Part shown: positions 39,620-51,934 of the stretch, in pieces | How the letters are laid out: each line of letters opens with the position of its first letter | Numbering within the stretch: position 1 is the first letter of the stretch | Assembly (NCBI GenBank): GCA_021927905.1 | Contig: BLLK01000062.1 | Coordinates: 372,001 to 436,000 of the forward strand | DNA length: 64,000 nt | Origin: Chaetoceros tenuissimus | Taxonomy: Eukaryota > Bacillariophyta > Thalassiosirophyceae > Chaetocerotales > Chaetocerotaceae | Reading direction: 5' to 3' | Translations under genes and position numbers: made by a program | Notes under the pieces: generated by a model | Seen by the model: only the letters and a program-made list of their open reading frames with translations | Database searches by the model: none | Told to the model about the DNA's origin: nothing

Positions 39620-42600
39620 ATGTCATCTACCGCCTATTCAGAGCTCAAAAGAGCAACTCAGTCTCTTTTTGATCAAAACCTAGAGCCGACTTTCGAAGCA
39701 TTTCAATACTACTTCCCACATGTTATCAAGGACGAGATGCAGTTTTCATCTGTTACAATGAAAGTGGATTGGTTCAAACACAAACATATAGAAACAGAGA
39801 GGCAGAAAGGCATCGATGTGACTTTGGTTCCTTTTCAAAGGCCAGTAACTGATACGGCTACTCACAAGAAATCTAGGAAAATAGCAGCTAATCGTGTGAG
39901 CCTATCACCGAGAAATGAAGATATATCCAATGCCTCACATCGCGGATGCAATGACGACGTAGAGAGACACGTTGCGGATGTAGCTCTAGGATCTGTGCAT
40001 GAAGGGGGGTGCGATAGAGAGAGTATGACTATGCAAGAGAAGGACACATGTTGCAAGAGAAAGTTGAGAAAGATTTCTCTCGATTCTTCAACTGTATCTT
40101 TTGCTCCACGTGAATCCACTGAAGAAGAATCGATTGCTCCAAACAAAACAGAGGTTAAAGAATCATCGAGTGAATCTAGGGGAAATGATTGTAATAAAGT
40201 ACTTGATGCTAGTCTGACTACTTTACCCATCAAGAAGAGAAAATTTCATATGCTTCCCAGCAATTCTACTCGGCCATTGGATGAAAGCGAATCAGTTGAA
40301 GCGGTTGCTGATCTAGAAATGCAAACAGTTTCACAGTCACAAAGAAATTCTTTCACAGTTATAGATGAAGGTGTACTTTCTTCCTTTAGTGAACGGAGAA
40401 ATATCGAGAAACTTCGTGGCACTCTGACAAAATCTCCGAATGAACAAGAGGCGGAAAAGGGGGTTCGTCCAGTAACACCAACAGATGATGAGTCATCGCT
40501 AGGTTCCAGGAGAGGTCAAGCTTCGGAGACACAAGATGCATCTGTCAAGAAAAGAAAGGATCACGAGGCTAGTAATCACGACCAAGATGAACTTGGAAAG
40601 CATTAACAGATACGCAAGAAGACCAAACTTCGTATCAAGATTTCAAAACCTCACATGAAGAAAAAGCAGCTCGATAAGATTTCTGCAGATAATTCTATTG
40701 TGAATACGGAGGCTCCTATGAAGGAAGGCCCTTCTCGTACTTCAAATGCTTGTGTAGTTTCAATTGCAGCTTCGAGATCAAAAAAGTCTGAAACAGCAAG
40801 CGCAGGAAGCATCTGTTCTGAAAATAATATCGAAATGGCCAAAGATGATTTATTAGACTCTTCGTTTCTACTGAGAAAGGAAAGTGCAAACTCTACTTTG
40901 TCCGCAAGCGGATATGAAAAACAACTAGGCACCTTGATCAATGACCCAATGCTAAAGTCTAGAAAGGACGAAGAAAGAAATATGAAAGCTACCTCAAATC
41001 ATCAGCAGAAGACCGCGAGCAGCATTTCGAATGTAAGTACATTTAGTTTTGATCATTCGTGCACATCTCTACAAGCTCTCAATCTGAATGACCTTTGTCA
41101 ATCTAATTCTATTATCGCTGCTAATAACTCAAATCTCCCATAGTCTCGACACGCTAGACTAAACGCAGACCATAGAACAGCCAATTCAAACCCACTAACG
41201 CAACAACATCACTTGCAACAATTGATGTCGTCATACCAACAGGCTGTAGCTACATATCATGTAGATGTTGTACACCCAATGATCTCAAGAGTTGAAGAGG
41301 ACACAACTAAGCATCAGCATATTGATGTCCAGAATATACTTCAAGATGAAGCTGAAGCAGAAAGCACATGTAATTCTACCAGTATTTCAAATCCTGAGGT
41401 GCTTGAATGTGATGATTCATTGAAGGCATGTCTAGGTACAAATACCATTCATGTAGAGTTGCCATCAAAGCCTATCCGTTTCTTGAAAGCAAATGACGAA
41501 GAAGGGTACAAGAAAGTCAAGGAGATCATTGAAGGAATGGTCGATAGAGGAATCCAACAGCCGGGAATCGAGTTCTATGAAAAGTACCCAGATCTGACAA
41601 GCAAGTATGAGAAACAAAGTCTAGTAAAAGGAATTTCTTATTTTTCTACTAAATACAAGGCTAAGAAGGCTTCTTTTCCAGGAAGGAAGGACTCGTCTTC
41701 CACTGTTCATGACGACGCCTCTAAACATCATGATGTAAAAAATGCTGCTCTTCAAAATGAAGCTCAAACACAATCTTCTTTTGATGCATCCATGGGATTG
41801 AATGAAGAGAGAACTGTGCCAGAAAAAGTGAATGCTTCCCTAAAGTCTAGTCACCTTCTAAACATCTATGATTCTGATCAAGACTATAGTGCAACTTTGC
41901 CGAAGGAAAGAGAAAAAATCCATGACATGGCTGAGAGGTCTATTCAACCTAATCACGCTAATACTGAGTTTCAATTTGCAAAGAAAGATACAACGGCAAC
42001 AACCAATTCGCCTCAACGACTAACTGCAATTGCTGAAAAAGTTCGTAGCTCCAAGGCCAAGAAAGCAGCCACGGAATGGAAAGAACAATCAATATCACAT
42101 CCTCAAGACGAAGCAAGAAAGAGGCTTCTTATCCCTTTCAAAAAATGGAATGATGAAGAAGGATACATGAAGGTCAAGGAAATCATTGAAGGAATGATGG
42201 ATGAAGGCATCCAACATCCAGCTAGCAAGTTCTACAAAAAGTATCCAGAGCTAACAAGCAAGTATGAGAAACAAAGTCTATCACATGGAATTTCTCGTTT
42301 TTGTACTAATCATATAGCTAAGAAGAATGCTCTAAGTCTAGAAAGGACGAAGAAAGAAATATGAAAGCTACCTCAAATCATCAGCAGAAGACCGCGAGCA
42401 GCATTTCGAATGTAAGTACATTTAGTTTTGATCATTCGTGCACATCTCTACAAGCTCTCAATCTGAATGACCTTTGTCAATCTAATTCTATTATCGCTGC
42501 TAATAACTCAAATCTCCCATAGTCTCGACACGCTAGACTAAACGCAGACCATAGAACAGCCAATTCAAACCCACTAACGCAACAACATCACTTGCAACAA

Positions 42601-45354
42601 TTGATGTCGTCATACCAACAGGCTGTAGCTACATATCATGTAGATGTTGTACACCCAATGATCTCAAGAGTTGAAGAGGACACAACTAAGCATCAGCATA
42701 TTGATGTCCAGAATATACTTCAAGATGAAGCTGAAGCAGAAAGCACATGTAATTCTACCAGTATTTCAAATCCTGAGGTGCTTGAATGTGATGATTCATT
42801 GAAGGCATGTCTAGGTACAAATACCATTCATGTAGAGTTGCCATCAAAGCCTATCCGTTTCTTGAAAGCAAATGACGAAGAAGGGTACAAGAAAGTCAAG
42901 GAGATCATTGAAGGAATGGTCGATAGAGGAATCCAACAGCCGGGAATCGAGTTCTATGAAAAGTACCCAGATCTGACAAGCAAGTATGAGAAACAAAGTC
43001 TAGTAAAAGGAATTTCTTATTTTTCTACTAAATACAAGGCTAAGAAGGCTTCTTTTCCAGGAAGGAAGGACTCGTCTTCCACTGTTCATGACGACGCCTC
43101 TAAACATCATGATGTAAAAAATGCTGCTCTTCAAAATGAAGCTCAAACACAATCTTCTTTTGATGCATCCATGGGATTGAATGAAGAGAGAACTGTGCCA
43201 GAAAAAGTGAATGCTTCCCTAAAGTCTAGTCACCTTCTAAACATCTATGATTCTGATCAAGACTATAGTGCAAGAGAAAAAATCCATGACATGGCTGAGA
43301 GGTCTATTCAACCTAATCACGCTAATACTGAGTTTCAATTTGCAAAGAAAGATACAACGGCAACAACCAATTCGCCTCAACGACTAACTGCAATTGCTGA
43401 AAAAGTTCGTAGCTCCAAGGCCAAGAAAGCAGCCACGGAATGGAAAGAACAATCAATATCACATCCTCAAGACGAAGCAAGAAAGAGGCTTCTTATCCCT
43501 TTCAAAAAATGGAATGATGAAGAAGGATACATGAAGGTCAAGGAAATCATTGAAGGAATGATGGATGAAGGCATCCAACATCCAGCTAGCAAGTTCTACA
43601 AAAAGTATCCAGAGCTAACAAGCAAGTATGAGAAACAAAGTCTATCACATGGAATTTCTCGTTTTTGTACTAATCATATAGCTAAGAAGAATGCTCTTTT
43701 ACCGCAAAACAAGGACTCATCTTCACCTATTGAGGACGATGCGTCTAAACATCCGCATATTGATGATTCATTGAAGGCGTGTCTAGGTACAGATCCCGTG
43801 CATGTCGAGTTGCCATCCAAGCCTATCCATTTCACAAAAGCAAATGACGAAGAAGGGTACATGAAGGTAAAGAGGATAATCGAAGGAATGGTCGATAAAG
43901 GAATCCAACAGCCGGGAATCGAGTTCTACGAAAAGTATCCAGATCTGACAAGCAAGTATGAGAGAAAAAGTCTAACAAATAGGATTTCTACGTTTTCTAC
44001 TAAATACAAGGCTAAGAAGGATGCTTTACTAGGAAGGAAGGACTCGTCTTCCACTGTTCATGACGATGTCTCTAACCATCAGCAAATGGAGGTAAAAGAT
44101 GCTACCCTTCAAGATGAAGGTGATATACAAACTTCATGTGATGCAGCCATGAGATTGAATGAGCAGAATACTATGGAAAAGTCTAGTCAACTTGAAAACA
44201 TCCATTATTCTGATCAAGACTATAGTGCGACTTTGCCGAAGGAGAGAGAAGAAGATCATGACATTGCTGAGAAATCTATTCAACCCAATCATACCAATAC
44301 CGAATATCAATTTGCGAACACATTTATTGAAGAGCAACATGCCATTATGAGCACGATCAAACTTTCAGCAAAGACAACAAACCATTCGCCTCAACAGCTA
44401 GCTAGCACCTCCACTGATGTTATGAATGTAAGTGATGATCAAGGGGACGCAAAATCTATGTGTGATTCAACAAATTTGGAGCAGACCTTCAAGCCAATCC
44501 ATTTCAAAAAAACAAAGGACGAAGTAGGCTTTCTAAAGGTCAAAGAGATCATTCATGGTATGATGGATGAAGGAGTAGAAGATCCCCAGAAGGAATTCTT
44601 CAAAAAGCACCCATCTTTAGCAAACAAGTACGAGAAAGGTAGTATAAGACGTGGTGTTCACTCGTTCTGCAGAAACTATAATATCAAGAAGGCTAATGAA
44701 GAAAAGAAGAAGCAATCACTTCTCCTTGTGCAGGAGAAACAAGGAATGCTTCATGCCAAGGCTAAGATTGGACTTGAGAAGTACTGTTCCTCTCTCAAGA
44801 CTTCCGTGTCTTCTCCGGAAGTTGAAGGAAAGATCCAAGCTGATGACAAGACCAAGCTCGAGGGAGCTATCGATGAGACTCTTCAGTGGCTTGACTCCAA
44901 TCATTTTGCAGAGAAGGAAGAGTTCGAGGAGAAGCAGAATACACTTGAGGCAATCGCTGCACCGTTGTTTGAATATTTGAAGGCTTTAGACACTAAAAAG
45001 TGCGTTGTCAATGAAGATACAAATTTCACGCATCAATATGCCGATGAAAATGCATTATCAGAACAGAGCAAGCCTATCCAAATCACTGAGTTTGACAAGT
45101 TCCTCGAGGACAAGGCAAAATCACTAGCAGAATGGATCTTAGTTGAAATCATCAAAATTAATTCTGCAAATGTCAGGTCGAAATGCAAGGAGTATGCTGA
45201 TGAGCTCATCAAGCTTGGATTCTACGACAAAGAGATGATGAAGAACTTTTGCACAGTCGAGATAATTGATTCCGAGGATTTTACATCATTCATGAAATTG
45301 GCGCATCGTCTGTCTTTGAAGAAATGGTTGTTGGAGCATGGGGCATCCAAGTGA
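39620..45354 (+). CDS. Long repeat/HSP70-lid/SAM-like protein, copy A, with internal duplication
   Basis: Same gene as 58763..63133, with exons 39620..40471 and 40610..41032. A 1,379-base segment (40955..42333) is repeated at 42334..43697. It includes the end of exon 2, the 111-base intron and the first third of exon 3. Read straight through, the frame shifts at the junction and stops at 42364. The intron is duplicated too (41033..41143 and 42412..42522). Splicing the first donor to the second acceptor would skip the extra segment and give 1,368 residues, five fewer than copy B because of a 15-base deletion near 43273 (loss of TLPKE-like residues). Whether the gene is functional depends on that splice choice. 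Domains are described under copy B. Confidence 0.6.
40955..43697 (+). repeat. 1,379-base tandem duplication inside copy A
   Basis: Unit 1 is 40955..42333 and unit 2 is 42334..43697. The two are identical by eye except for the 15-base deletion in unit 2. The junction (AATGCTCT|AAGTCTAGAAAGG) has almost no microhomology, which suggests end joining rather than slippage. Copy B has a single unit, so the event came after the larger duplication, or copy B has lost one. Confidence 0.93.
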
Positions 45355-46739
45355 GCAATCTATATATGAGTTCTGAGGGGAAATCAGAATTTAAATAATA
45401 TGTCAAAATCTAAATATGTAAAATAGTAAGAATCGAATTGATGTGAAAGTTGCTTTTTTGACCAGGACTAAAATATCTAGCGATATCTAAAACAAGAGCG
45501 GAGAATAGAGAATTGAATATCAAATAGTGTGAGGTCAGAGGTGTAAAGAATAATTTACTGCATTACTTTGAAATACCGTAGAGATACTAAACCACACCTC
45601 TACCTAGACTTCACTTAAAGTGCCACAGGCTCAAGGATACGAAGAAAGGATTTGACATTCATATTTGCTTGGATGCATTTGATCGAAATCACTGATGCAA
45701 TTTTATGCCCGCTTGAAATAAAATCTTTTACAGATCCATCGTGTACTATAGATTGTTCGACTGACCCATCTGTGACTCATAAAAGTATTGATATCAGCCA
45801 ATCAGAGTCTCCGTGTCAATTTACACTCAATAGCCTCTTCAGAATAATAATGATAGTGTCCTCAATTTAGACCCTTGTTTCTAACTATAATACATGTTTT
45901 TACAAACCTACTCCACAGAGGATCATAGAGCATTATCGGATCATGCTCAAAGGTAAACGAAGAATATGCTTATTTATCCACACTTAAGCCAAGAATATCA
46001 CGGAAGCCCCGACACCTGACTCTGACAATCTCAGAGGGTGGGCAGAATTACCTTCTCTACATTCAGCACTTAATGCATTCGGAGATCAACATCAGACGCA
46101 AAGTTGTCTATCTGACTGGTAGACTCATTTATACCATCACTGATGAAGAATCCACCAAGGAGCTCCTTCTTTCCACCATTATACTTTTCTTTCATCTTTG
46201 GAAAGATACTCGAAGTACAGAGGTATTGGTCGTAGCACAATTCACACAGAAGATCGTGTAGGAAAAACATCTGATCCACGTGATTCATAATAGATCATAG
46301 TCATCGTCTGAAAATAAATATCAGTTATCACTGTTTACATCAGAGATAATGTGACTGTTTGAGAATTGCTACATCCTCTTTGAGTTGATTAGAACCTAGA
46401 GGAGTGTTTAGAAAAAGTGAAATTATGAAAAAAATGCCATGACTTCAGAATGTAGATGCAAATAATTGAATCAACTCCCAGGCGAATTCAATCGTAATCG
46501 TTTCATCGGAGCACATGATATGTAGTACTATATCCATTTATTATATTGACAGTCCTCATTTGTTATCATGATAAGAAGAAAGATCGTATTGAGTAGAACT
46601 ACAACGAGTAAATAGAAAATATCCGTGTTGACGCGATGAGAAAAACAACAAAATATCTTGACATCGAAAGGCCTTTTCTGAGTGTTGACAGTACAAGTTC
46701 TCCACGTCATTGGGCTTGAAATACACAGTTGCGAGAGAG
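45355..46739. other. Noncoding part of the segmental duplication and flank
   Basis: No supported gene. Frames at 45652..45870 and 46070..46288 have no protein-like features. The stretch to 46221 is shared with the end of the window. Confidence 0.45.
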
Positions 46740-47362
46740 GAGTAGTAGTATGATTCTATCAAGTCTATTTCTAGAGTAGTAGCAGGTCACTACAAAAGAT
46801 TCTGAAATGGATCGTCACTTTGCATGCAAGGTCTTGTTAACATTAAGCTGCCAATCAACTTGGAGTTTATTGGATACTGGGCATTTTACAAATGTGATCT
46901 CTCAAGCGCCTTTCTCCCTCCAAGGTGGTGTCATGTTGGAATTTGGGCGTTTTCAGAGAGTGCAAAGTTGACTATTGTTCATGTTCCGCAGGATGTAGAG
47001 CTTGAGGATAAAGCTTTTGATGAAACAAAATTGATTGCCGACTCTCATTTTGGAGATGAAAAGAGTTACGACTACGATGATGCTCACGAAGAAGCAGTAC
47101 AGGAATGGGTCAAGAATATCAACAATGACGAAAAGTATGCTCTTCATAGAGCTTGTTGCTCCTTTCAACCTTCAAAACAAGTCATTTTTACCATCCTCGA
47201 AGAAAAGGGTATCGGGGCATTAAATATCGAGAATGGTAATGCAGCTGGTATCACTCCTTCTCAATACTTGAAGGAGAATCCGTAAGGTACGCGGATATTG
47301 ACGAAATGGATATTATTCGAGAATATGTAATGAAGATGATGGGTGGAAGTGAAATCTAGATA
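46740..47362 (+). pseudogene. Chimeric fragment: start of a Sel1-type gene joined to an LRR 3' half
   Basis: Bases 46748..46822 match 51942..52020, the start of the mitochondrial Sel1-type gene. From 46824 the text is the LRR family from the middle onward: VNIKLPINLEFIGYWAFYKC, FLPPRW, then the C-terminal module (NINNDEKYALHRACCSFQP to TPSQYLKENP). After NP a small insertion breaks the frame; the expected ending (ADIDEMDIIREYVMKMMG) is readable in another frame. There is no N-terminal half. Two unrelated genes have been joined, and the product is unlikely to be functional. Confidence 0.7.
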
Positions 47363-48250
47363 AAGTGATTACTTTTATATGTGTATAGCTATATTTTTGA
47401 ACTACAATACTATGCATTATATCAAACTCACTCCTTGAACGTAAAACGTGTATTTCTTGCTACTTATTGTAGTAATTTTAATAATACCAATGAGAAAAGA
47501 AATAGCCAAAGCTGGGAGGAACGAAATACTATCTTCAATTTAGTGATTTATAAATTTTCAGTATTTCAGCAACTCTTTATCTTTTTTCATTAGTAGGAAA
47601 AATGAAAAGGGTGCAAAAGAAATATAGGACGGAATGCCATTGCTCGTCATTGGGTACCGTTTTTTCTCCTTCTTTCCTTTTCTTTTCTTTTCTCAGAAAC
47701 ATGCAAAGATGAAAAATATCAACAGCGACGAAAAGTATGCTCTACATAGAGCTTGCTGTTCCTTTCCACCTTCAAAACGAGTCATTCTTACCATCCTTGA
47801 AGAAAAGGAAATCGTAGCATTCAATATCGAGAATGCAGCTGGTATTATTCCTTCCCAGTATTTGAAGGAGAATCCGTATGCGGATATTGACGAAATGGAT
47901 ATTATTCGCGATTACACATTGAAGATGATGGGTGAAATCTAGATAAAGTAATTACATTTATATTTGTATAGCTATATTTTGTAATGCAATATATAATATA
48001 CTATACCAAACTCACTCCGTGGGAGTAAAAAATGTATTAACTTCTTTTTACTACTTCTAATACCAAATACCAACAACAAAAGGAATAGACAAAGTCAGGA
48101 AAGAAAGACTTTCAATTTAGTAATTAATGTTTCAGTAAACTTTGCAATATCTACTCCAACAACTTTATATCTTTTTACATCTGTAGGAAAAATGAAAAGG
48201 GTACGAAAGAAATGCGACGAAATACCATTGCTCGTCATTGGGTATCATTT
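47106..48250 (+). repeat. Tandem duplication of about 0.6 kb
   Basis: The LRR C-terminal module and its 3' flank at 47106..47660 are repeated at about 47700..48250 with moderate divergence. Shared landmarks: TTGTATAGCTATATTTT-like text, CAAACTCACTCC and TAGGAAAAATGAAAAGGGT (47593 and 48183, 590 bases apart). It is older than the segmental duplication. Confidence 0.75.
47700..47942 (+). pseudogene. Orphan LRR-family C-terminal module
   Basis: An open frame from an ATG at 47709 carries only the family C-terminal module: MKNINSDEKYALHRACCSFP to DIIRDYTLKMMGEI, about 77 residues and no LRRs. It comes from the 0.6-kb tandem duplication. It could be expressed as a small protein, since the module is complete, but a fragment is the simpler reading. 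Confidence 0.6.
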
Positions 48251-49018
48251 ATCTTCCTCTTCTTTTCTTATTTCCCTTTCTTTCCAGAGAGAAACATGCC
48301 ATATTGCGTTTCACTGTTTCACTTCTTCTTATTCACTCTTTACTTTAGTTGAACATAAATACACATCAATAGCCTCTTCACATAGTCTCCACGTTGAAAT
48401 CTTTTACACGGTTTGACCATAGCGAAAGGCAAAAGCGATAGCAAGCAAAGCAACAAGAAAGAGAACGAGGAATATACATACTAGGATCATATAAGAATTT
48501 TCTAGGGATAGCTGAATTTGGAAAAGGAGAAAAGGAATATTGGTCTTTCCAGAAAAATGTAAGATACATAAGATATGGATGCTTGAATTTTTGTGTAGCT
48601 TGGCTTGGCTTGGCTATTTGTCGGCTCTATTTCGTATTTTAATTTCTTCTCGAGACTTGCGTAATGAATGAAAGAGAAGAAGAACAAAAAGGATAGAGAC
48701 TCATGAGATACGAAAATAGAAAGTGACTCTCGTTTGTATATGTGAAGGCCAAGTGCTGCTTCTCTTTTTATCTTTTATGAAATGGTCTCTCGATGGCCAT
48801 TCAATGTTTTTTATTCATTTCATTCTTTCGTTTATCTCACCATTTTTATTCTTTCTTGGAAAAAAGTCTCGACTCTGAAATCGACAAGCAAAACATATTT
48901 TCACTGCAATTAATTAAATAAGGCAAAGCAAAGTAGTCACTTTGAATATAGCAAGCAAACGAAGTATCAAAGTACAAAGCCGCGAATGTGTATAACAACT
49001 CCCTTTCTTCAACCTAAA
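48251..49018. other. Noncoding stretch
   Basis: AT-rich, with runs of TTCTTTTC and a short TTGGCT repeat near 48600. No protein-like frame found. Confidence 0.4.
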
Positions 49019-49844
49019 ATGTCGGAACAACTATCATCTCTCCTTTCAAACTGCGACAATGAAAAACTCCTTTTGAAAATATAATCCGAGAAACATTGAA
49101 TACACTACCAGGCAGTAGATTTCAATTCGCAATTCAATTACAACAAAAACTAGAAACTTCCAAAGAGACACTCACATCTACACAACAATTGTGTATTCTA
49201 TGTACCATTTACGATATTGGCAGTGGGGTGTCTAAACCAAAAAAGAAAAATCAGTATCGATTGCTACGAATGCTTTCTTATCGTATCTTTTACAAAAGGA
49301 GGAATGTATTCAAACCTTATTGAGTGATGTTGATTTTAGGGGCAATCTAGCATTTTTACAACAGCTCAAGGCTTACAGTCACAATCACAAGGATGATCAA
49401 GAGACTGAAAATGATTTATCGAGATTGGAAAAGAATCGCATCATTCAAAACTCTATGCAAGGATTTTATAGACCATCGCCTTTGTTTACAGCTGAAAAGT
49501 TGTTGGATGATGGGATATCATCATCCGTTATGCCGGAAATGAATCTACAATTTCTTCAAACGACATTTCCTACATTACGTTATCACTTGATACCGGATGC
49601 AAGTCATGATGAGGATGAAGAAAAGCCGTCACCGGATTTACTTTTGAAACAAATGTTTGTAGAACCTTTGGAAGTGGAGGCGGAAGAAACCGTTTTGAGT
49701 TATTGCGATTCCACAGGAAATGGATTAGAATTATTGACTCCGGAAATATAGTCGTTTTGTATTGAGAATGCTAGGATTCGTGAGGCACAGTGTTTATTCA
49801 AGATGTTGAAGGAACGAGGTAGTGGTAATTCAAAAAAGTTCTAA
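49019..49844 (+). pseudogene. CNOT11-like (CCR4-NOT subunit) pseudogene
   Basis: Pieces of one protein appear in successive frames. MSEQLSSLLSNCDNEKLLLK starts at 49019; then come RFQFAIQLQQKLETSKETL and LCILCTIYDIG; then LSRLEKNRIIQNSMQGFYRP with FLQTTFPTLRYHLIPD; and finally SFCIENARIREAQCLFKMLK. The last matches the CNOT11 ending (FCIE-SRIREA--LFRLLK), and the RP-P-...LIPD part fits the central CNOT11 motif. At least two frameshifts and one stop (49749) are present, and a long block before the ending is missing. It is therefore a decayed, internally deleted copy. The functional gene should lie elsewhere in the genome. Confidence 0.6.
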
Positions 49845-50218
49845 ACGAAATGTATCTACTGGAGCTGGAAAGAGAAATCATAAAGACAAGGGAAAGAAAT
49901 TATGTGTGTTTGTGACCGAGTGAGCCTTGTCTCGTCAGTGCGGATTGTAAAGTCAGAGGTACAAGTAAACTAATCCTTGCGATCGTTCTCATCCAATATA
50001 AATCATTTGCATGACACAAGAGTTTATAAGAAGAAACAAATTTGCTAGATAATTTACATTCAAAATTGTAATTGCTACTAGTTTACATGAAATAGAACAG
50101 AGATAATATAGGAAAATCCATTACCTCATCGCATGCAGTATAAAATGTATCAGTAATACAACTCAGTAGTTAAAGAATAGTGCAATGTCATATTCACAGG
50201 TCTTCTCCCGAGTTAGAA
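49845..50218. other. Intergenic, no gene seen
   Basis: About 370 bases between the CNOT11 pseudogene and the 3' end of the coiled-coil gene. A Lys-rich frame just after 49844 may be frame-shifted remains of the same pseudogene. Confidence 0.35.
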
Positions 50219-51175
50219 CTACTCAAGCCAGCCACGTCTGATGGTAGCTACATGCCAATATTCAAATGGTTCAACATCTTCAGGATAATCATCTGGAAGC
50301 TCGAATTCAAGTTTACATAATCCAAGTCTTCTTCCTCTACATACCTCCAGGATTTTGCCATTCCAACAAACGGGAACTTTTTCTTCGTCACAAACAGAGA
50401 AGACATGAACCTTCTGCCCTTTCTTGAATGGGCCTAACTTCGCAAGTTCTGCGTCCATGTCGGCAAGAGCTTGTTCGGTATCCTGCTTGACATTGACAAG
50501 TTCTGCGTCCTTGTCGGCAAGAGCTTGTTCGGTATCCTGCTTGACATTGACAAGTTCTGCGTCCTTGTCGGCAAGAGCTTGTTCGGCATCCTGCTTGACA
50601 TTGACAAGTTCTGCGTCCTTGTCGGCAAGAGCTTGTTCGGTATCCTGCTTGACATTGACAAGTTCTGCGTCCTTGTCGGCAAGAGCTTGGTTGGCTTCCT
50701 GAAGCTGTTCTCTAAGTGCTTGAACTGTTGCCTTTGCTTGGGTAAGTTTTAGCTCAATGACTTCTTTCTGAGCTTCTACTGTTTGAGCTCTGGCTTCTAC
50801 TGTTTGAGCTCTGGATTCCGCGAGAAGAGCGCAAAGGATGGCTATTTCATTATCAGCTGTGACTTCGGCAAGTTTTGCCTCTAATTCCTCCTTCGTCATG
50901 GCGGTGCCGTTAGTAGAAGGCATTGTCTCCTGCAAGTGTACAGACGAATCATTGATGGCAGGACTGGCCTCGACAGGGGCATCAACAAGGTCGCCATTGA
51001 CATCTTCGGTAAGTTCTGCCTCGAATTCCTCCTTGTTCTCCTCGGTTGTCTTTGAGGAGAAGACGGCGTGAGTGATAACATCACTGTGCTCGGTTGGGGT
51101 ACTAGCATCTCCCATGTTGAAACAAGTTGGATCAAGTGGTGAAGGCGGAGTTTCAGGTGGAGAATGATTGCTCAT
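50219..51175 (-). CDS. Coiled-coil repeat protein with an SH3-like C-terminal domain
   Basis: From the ATG at 51175 (MSNHSPPETPPSP) this gives 318 residues. The first 100 are acidic and disordered. A long helical coiled coil follows (about 100-240), including 4.5 copies of the 18-residue repeat EQALADKDAELVNVKQDT. The last 70 residues form a compact domain (FKKGQKVHVFSV, VPVCWNGKILEV, LCKLEFELPDDYPED, YWHVATIRRGWLE) that resembles an SH3-like, Tudor or Agenet fold. Possibly a scaffold or chromatin reader; unproven. No introns. Confidence 0.7.
   Translation of the reverse strand: MSNHSPPETPPSPLDPTCFNMGDASTPTEHSDVITHAVFSSKTTEENKEEFEAELTEDVNGDLVDAPVEASPAINDSSVHLQETMPSTNGTAMTKEELEAKLAEVTADNEIAILCALLAESRAQTVEARAQTVEAQKEVIELKLTQAKATVQALREQLQEANQALADKDAELVNVKQDTEQALADKDAELVNVKQDAEQALADKDAELVNVKQDTEQALADKDAELVNVKQDTEQALADMDAELAKLGPFKKGQKVHVFSVCDEEKVPVCWNGKILEVCRGRRLGLCKLEFELPDDYPEDVEPFEYWHVATIRRGWLE
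50460..50692 (-). repeat. 54-base in-frame tandem repeat, about 4.3 copies
   Basis: Units of exactly 54 bases (18 codons) in the coiled-coil gene. The copies differ only at a few positions (TAT/CAT codon change giving T/A; one Met for Lys). Copy number can change without breaking the frame. The repeat extends the coiled-coil heptads. Confidence 0.9.
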
Positions 51176-51934
51176 AATGGAAGGTAGGTACTGCACAGTA
51201 AGTTGATGTGCTTTTATTTTTTATGTTTGCTTTGGCAAAGCAGCATTTTCCACACGAGGTGTCGCCGCTTTCTCTTGCTTAACACATGTGCTTTTGGATC
51301 TTTTTCCTGTTTGAGAGGTGTAGGTCGTAGGTCATTGGTTGGTGGGAAAGTTTACTCGGTATATTAGGTTAGGCTAATAGGTATTGGGACCCAGTATCGT
51401 ACTCGTAAAACGCTAAATTCTAGCTAGACATGACTGGTGAAATAGTGAGCTGAGCTTGGTTCCGACAACTTGACTGCCTGTAGCTTGAAATAGAATTAAG
51501 TGATTGTTACTATTTGCATCTTTTCGATTTTCGATATCAAATGTATTGGTTCTAGAATGAAGAATCAGAAATTGAAATAACAGAGTGAAAGAAGAATGGT
51601 TTTGAAAGAAGACATTACTACTACTATAGGAAGTTTCTATTTTATTTGTTTTCAGGTAAGTTAATCTATGTGTGCTTCAATAATAGTTTTTGAAAGATTT
51701 CCAGCCATGATAAGAAACTGTAAGCGACAAGCCTCTCCCAGAATGTATCTTAACCTAGATACGTCATAGTTGGAAGAATAGCTATCAAAGACGTCATCCA
51801 TAACAATGACGACAGAATAGGTATCATACCTTTGTTCTTCACCCTCCCCACAATTAAACACGCCCTCTCCTTCTATCTCCTAAGGCGCAGCCTAAGCAAT
51901 CACACCTACATTAGGCACAGGTACACTGCCACAT
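51176..51934. other. Divergent intergenic region
   Basis: A 66-residue minus-strand frame at 51661..51861 (VIVMDDVFDSYSSNYDVSRL) looks somewhat protein-like and might be a gene fragment, but I cannot place it. Otherwise nothing was seen. Confidence 0.35.

Larger units (their letters stand above)
38688..46221 (+). repeat. Segmental duplication, copy A
   Basis: From GGCACTGGTGGTAATTTTG at 38688 the sequence is nearly identical to 57831..64000. The offset is 19,143 bases up to about 42.3 kb and 17,779 afterwards, because copy A carries a 1,379-base tandem duplication and a 15-base deletion that copy B lacks. By eye I found only two single-base differences in the compared part. The right end is unknown since copy B runs off the window. 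Confidence 0.93.
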
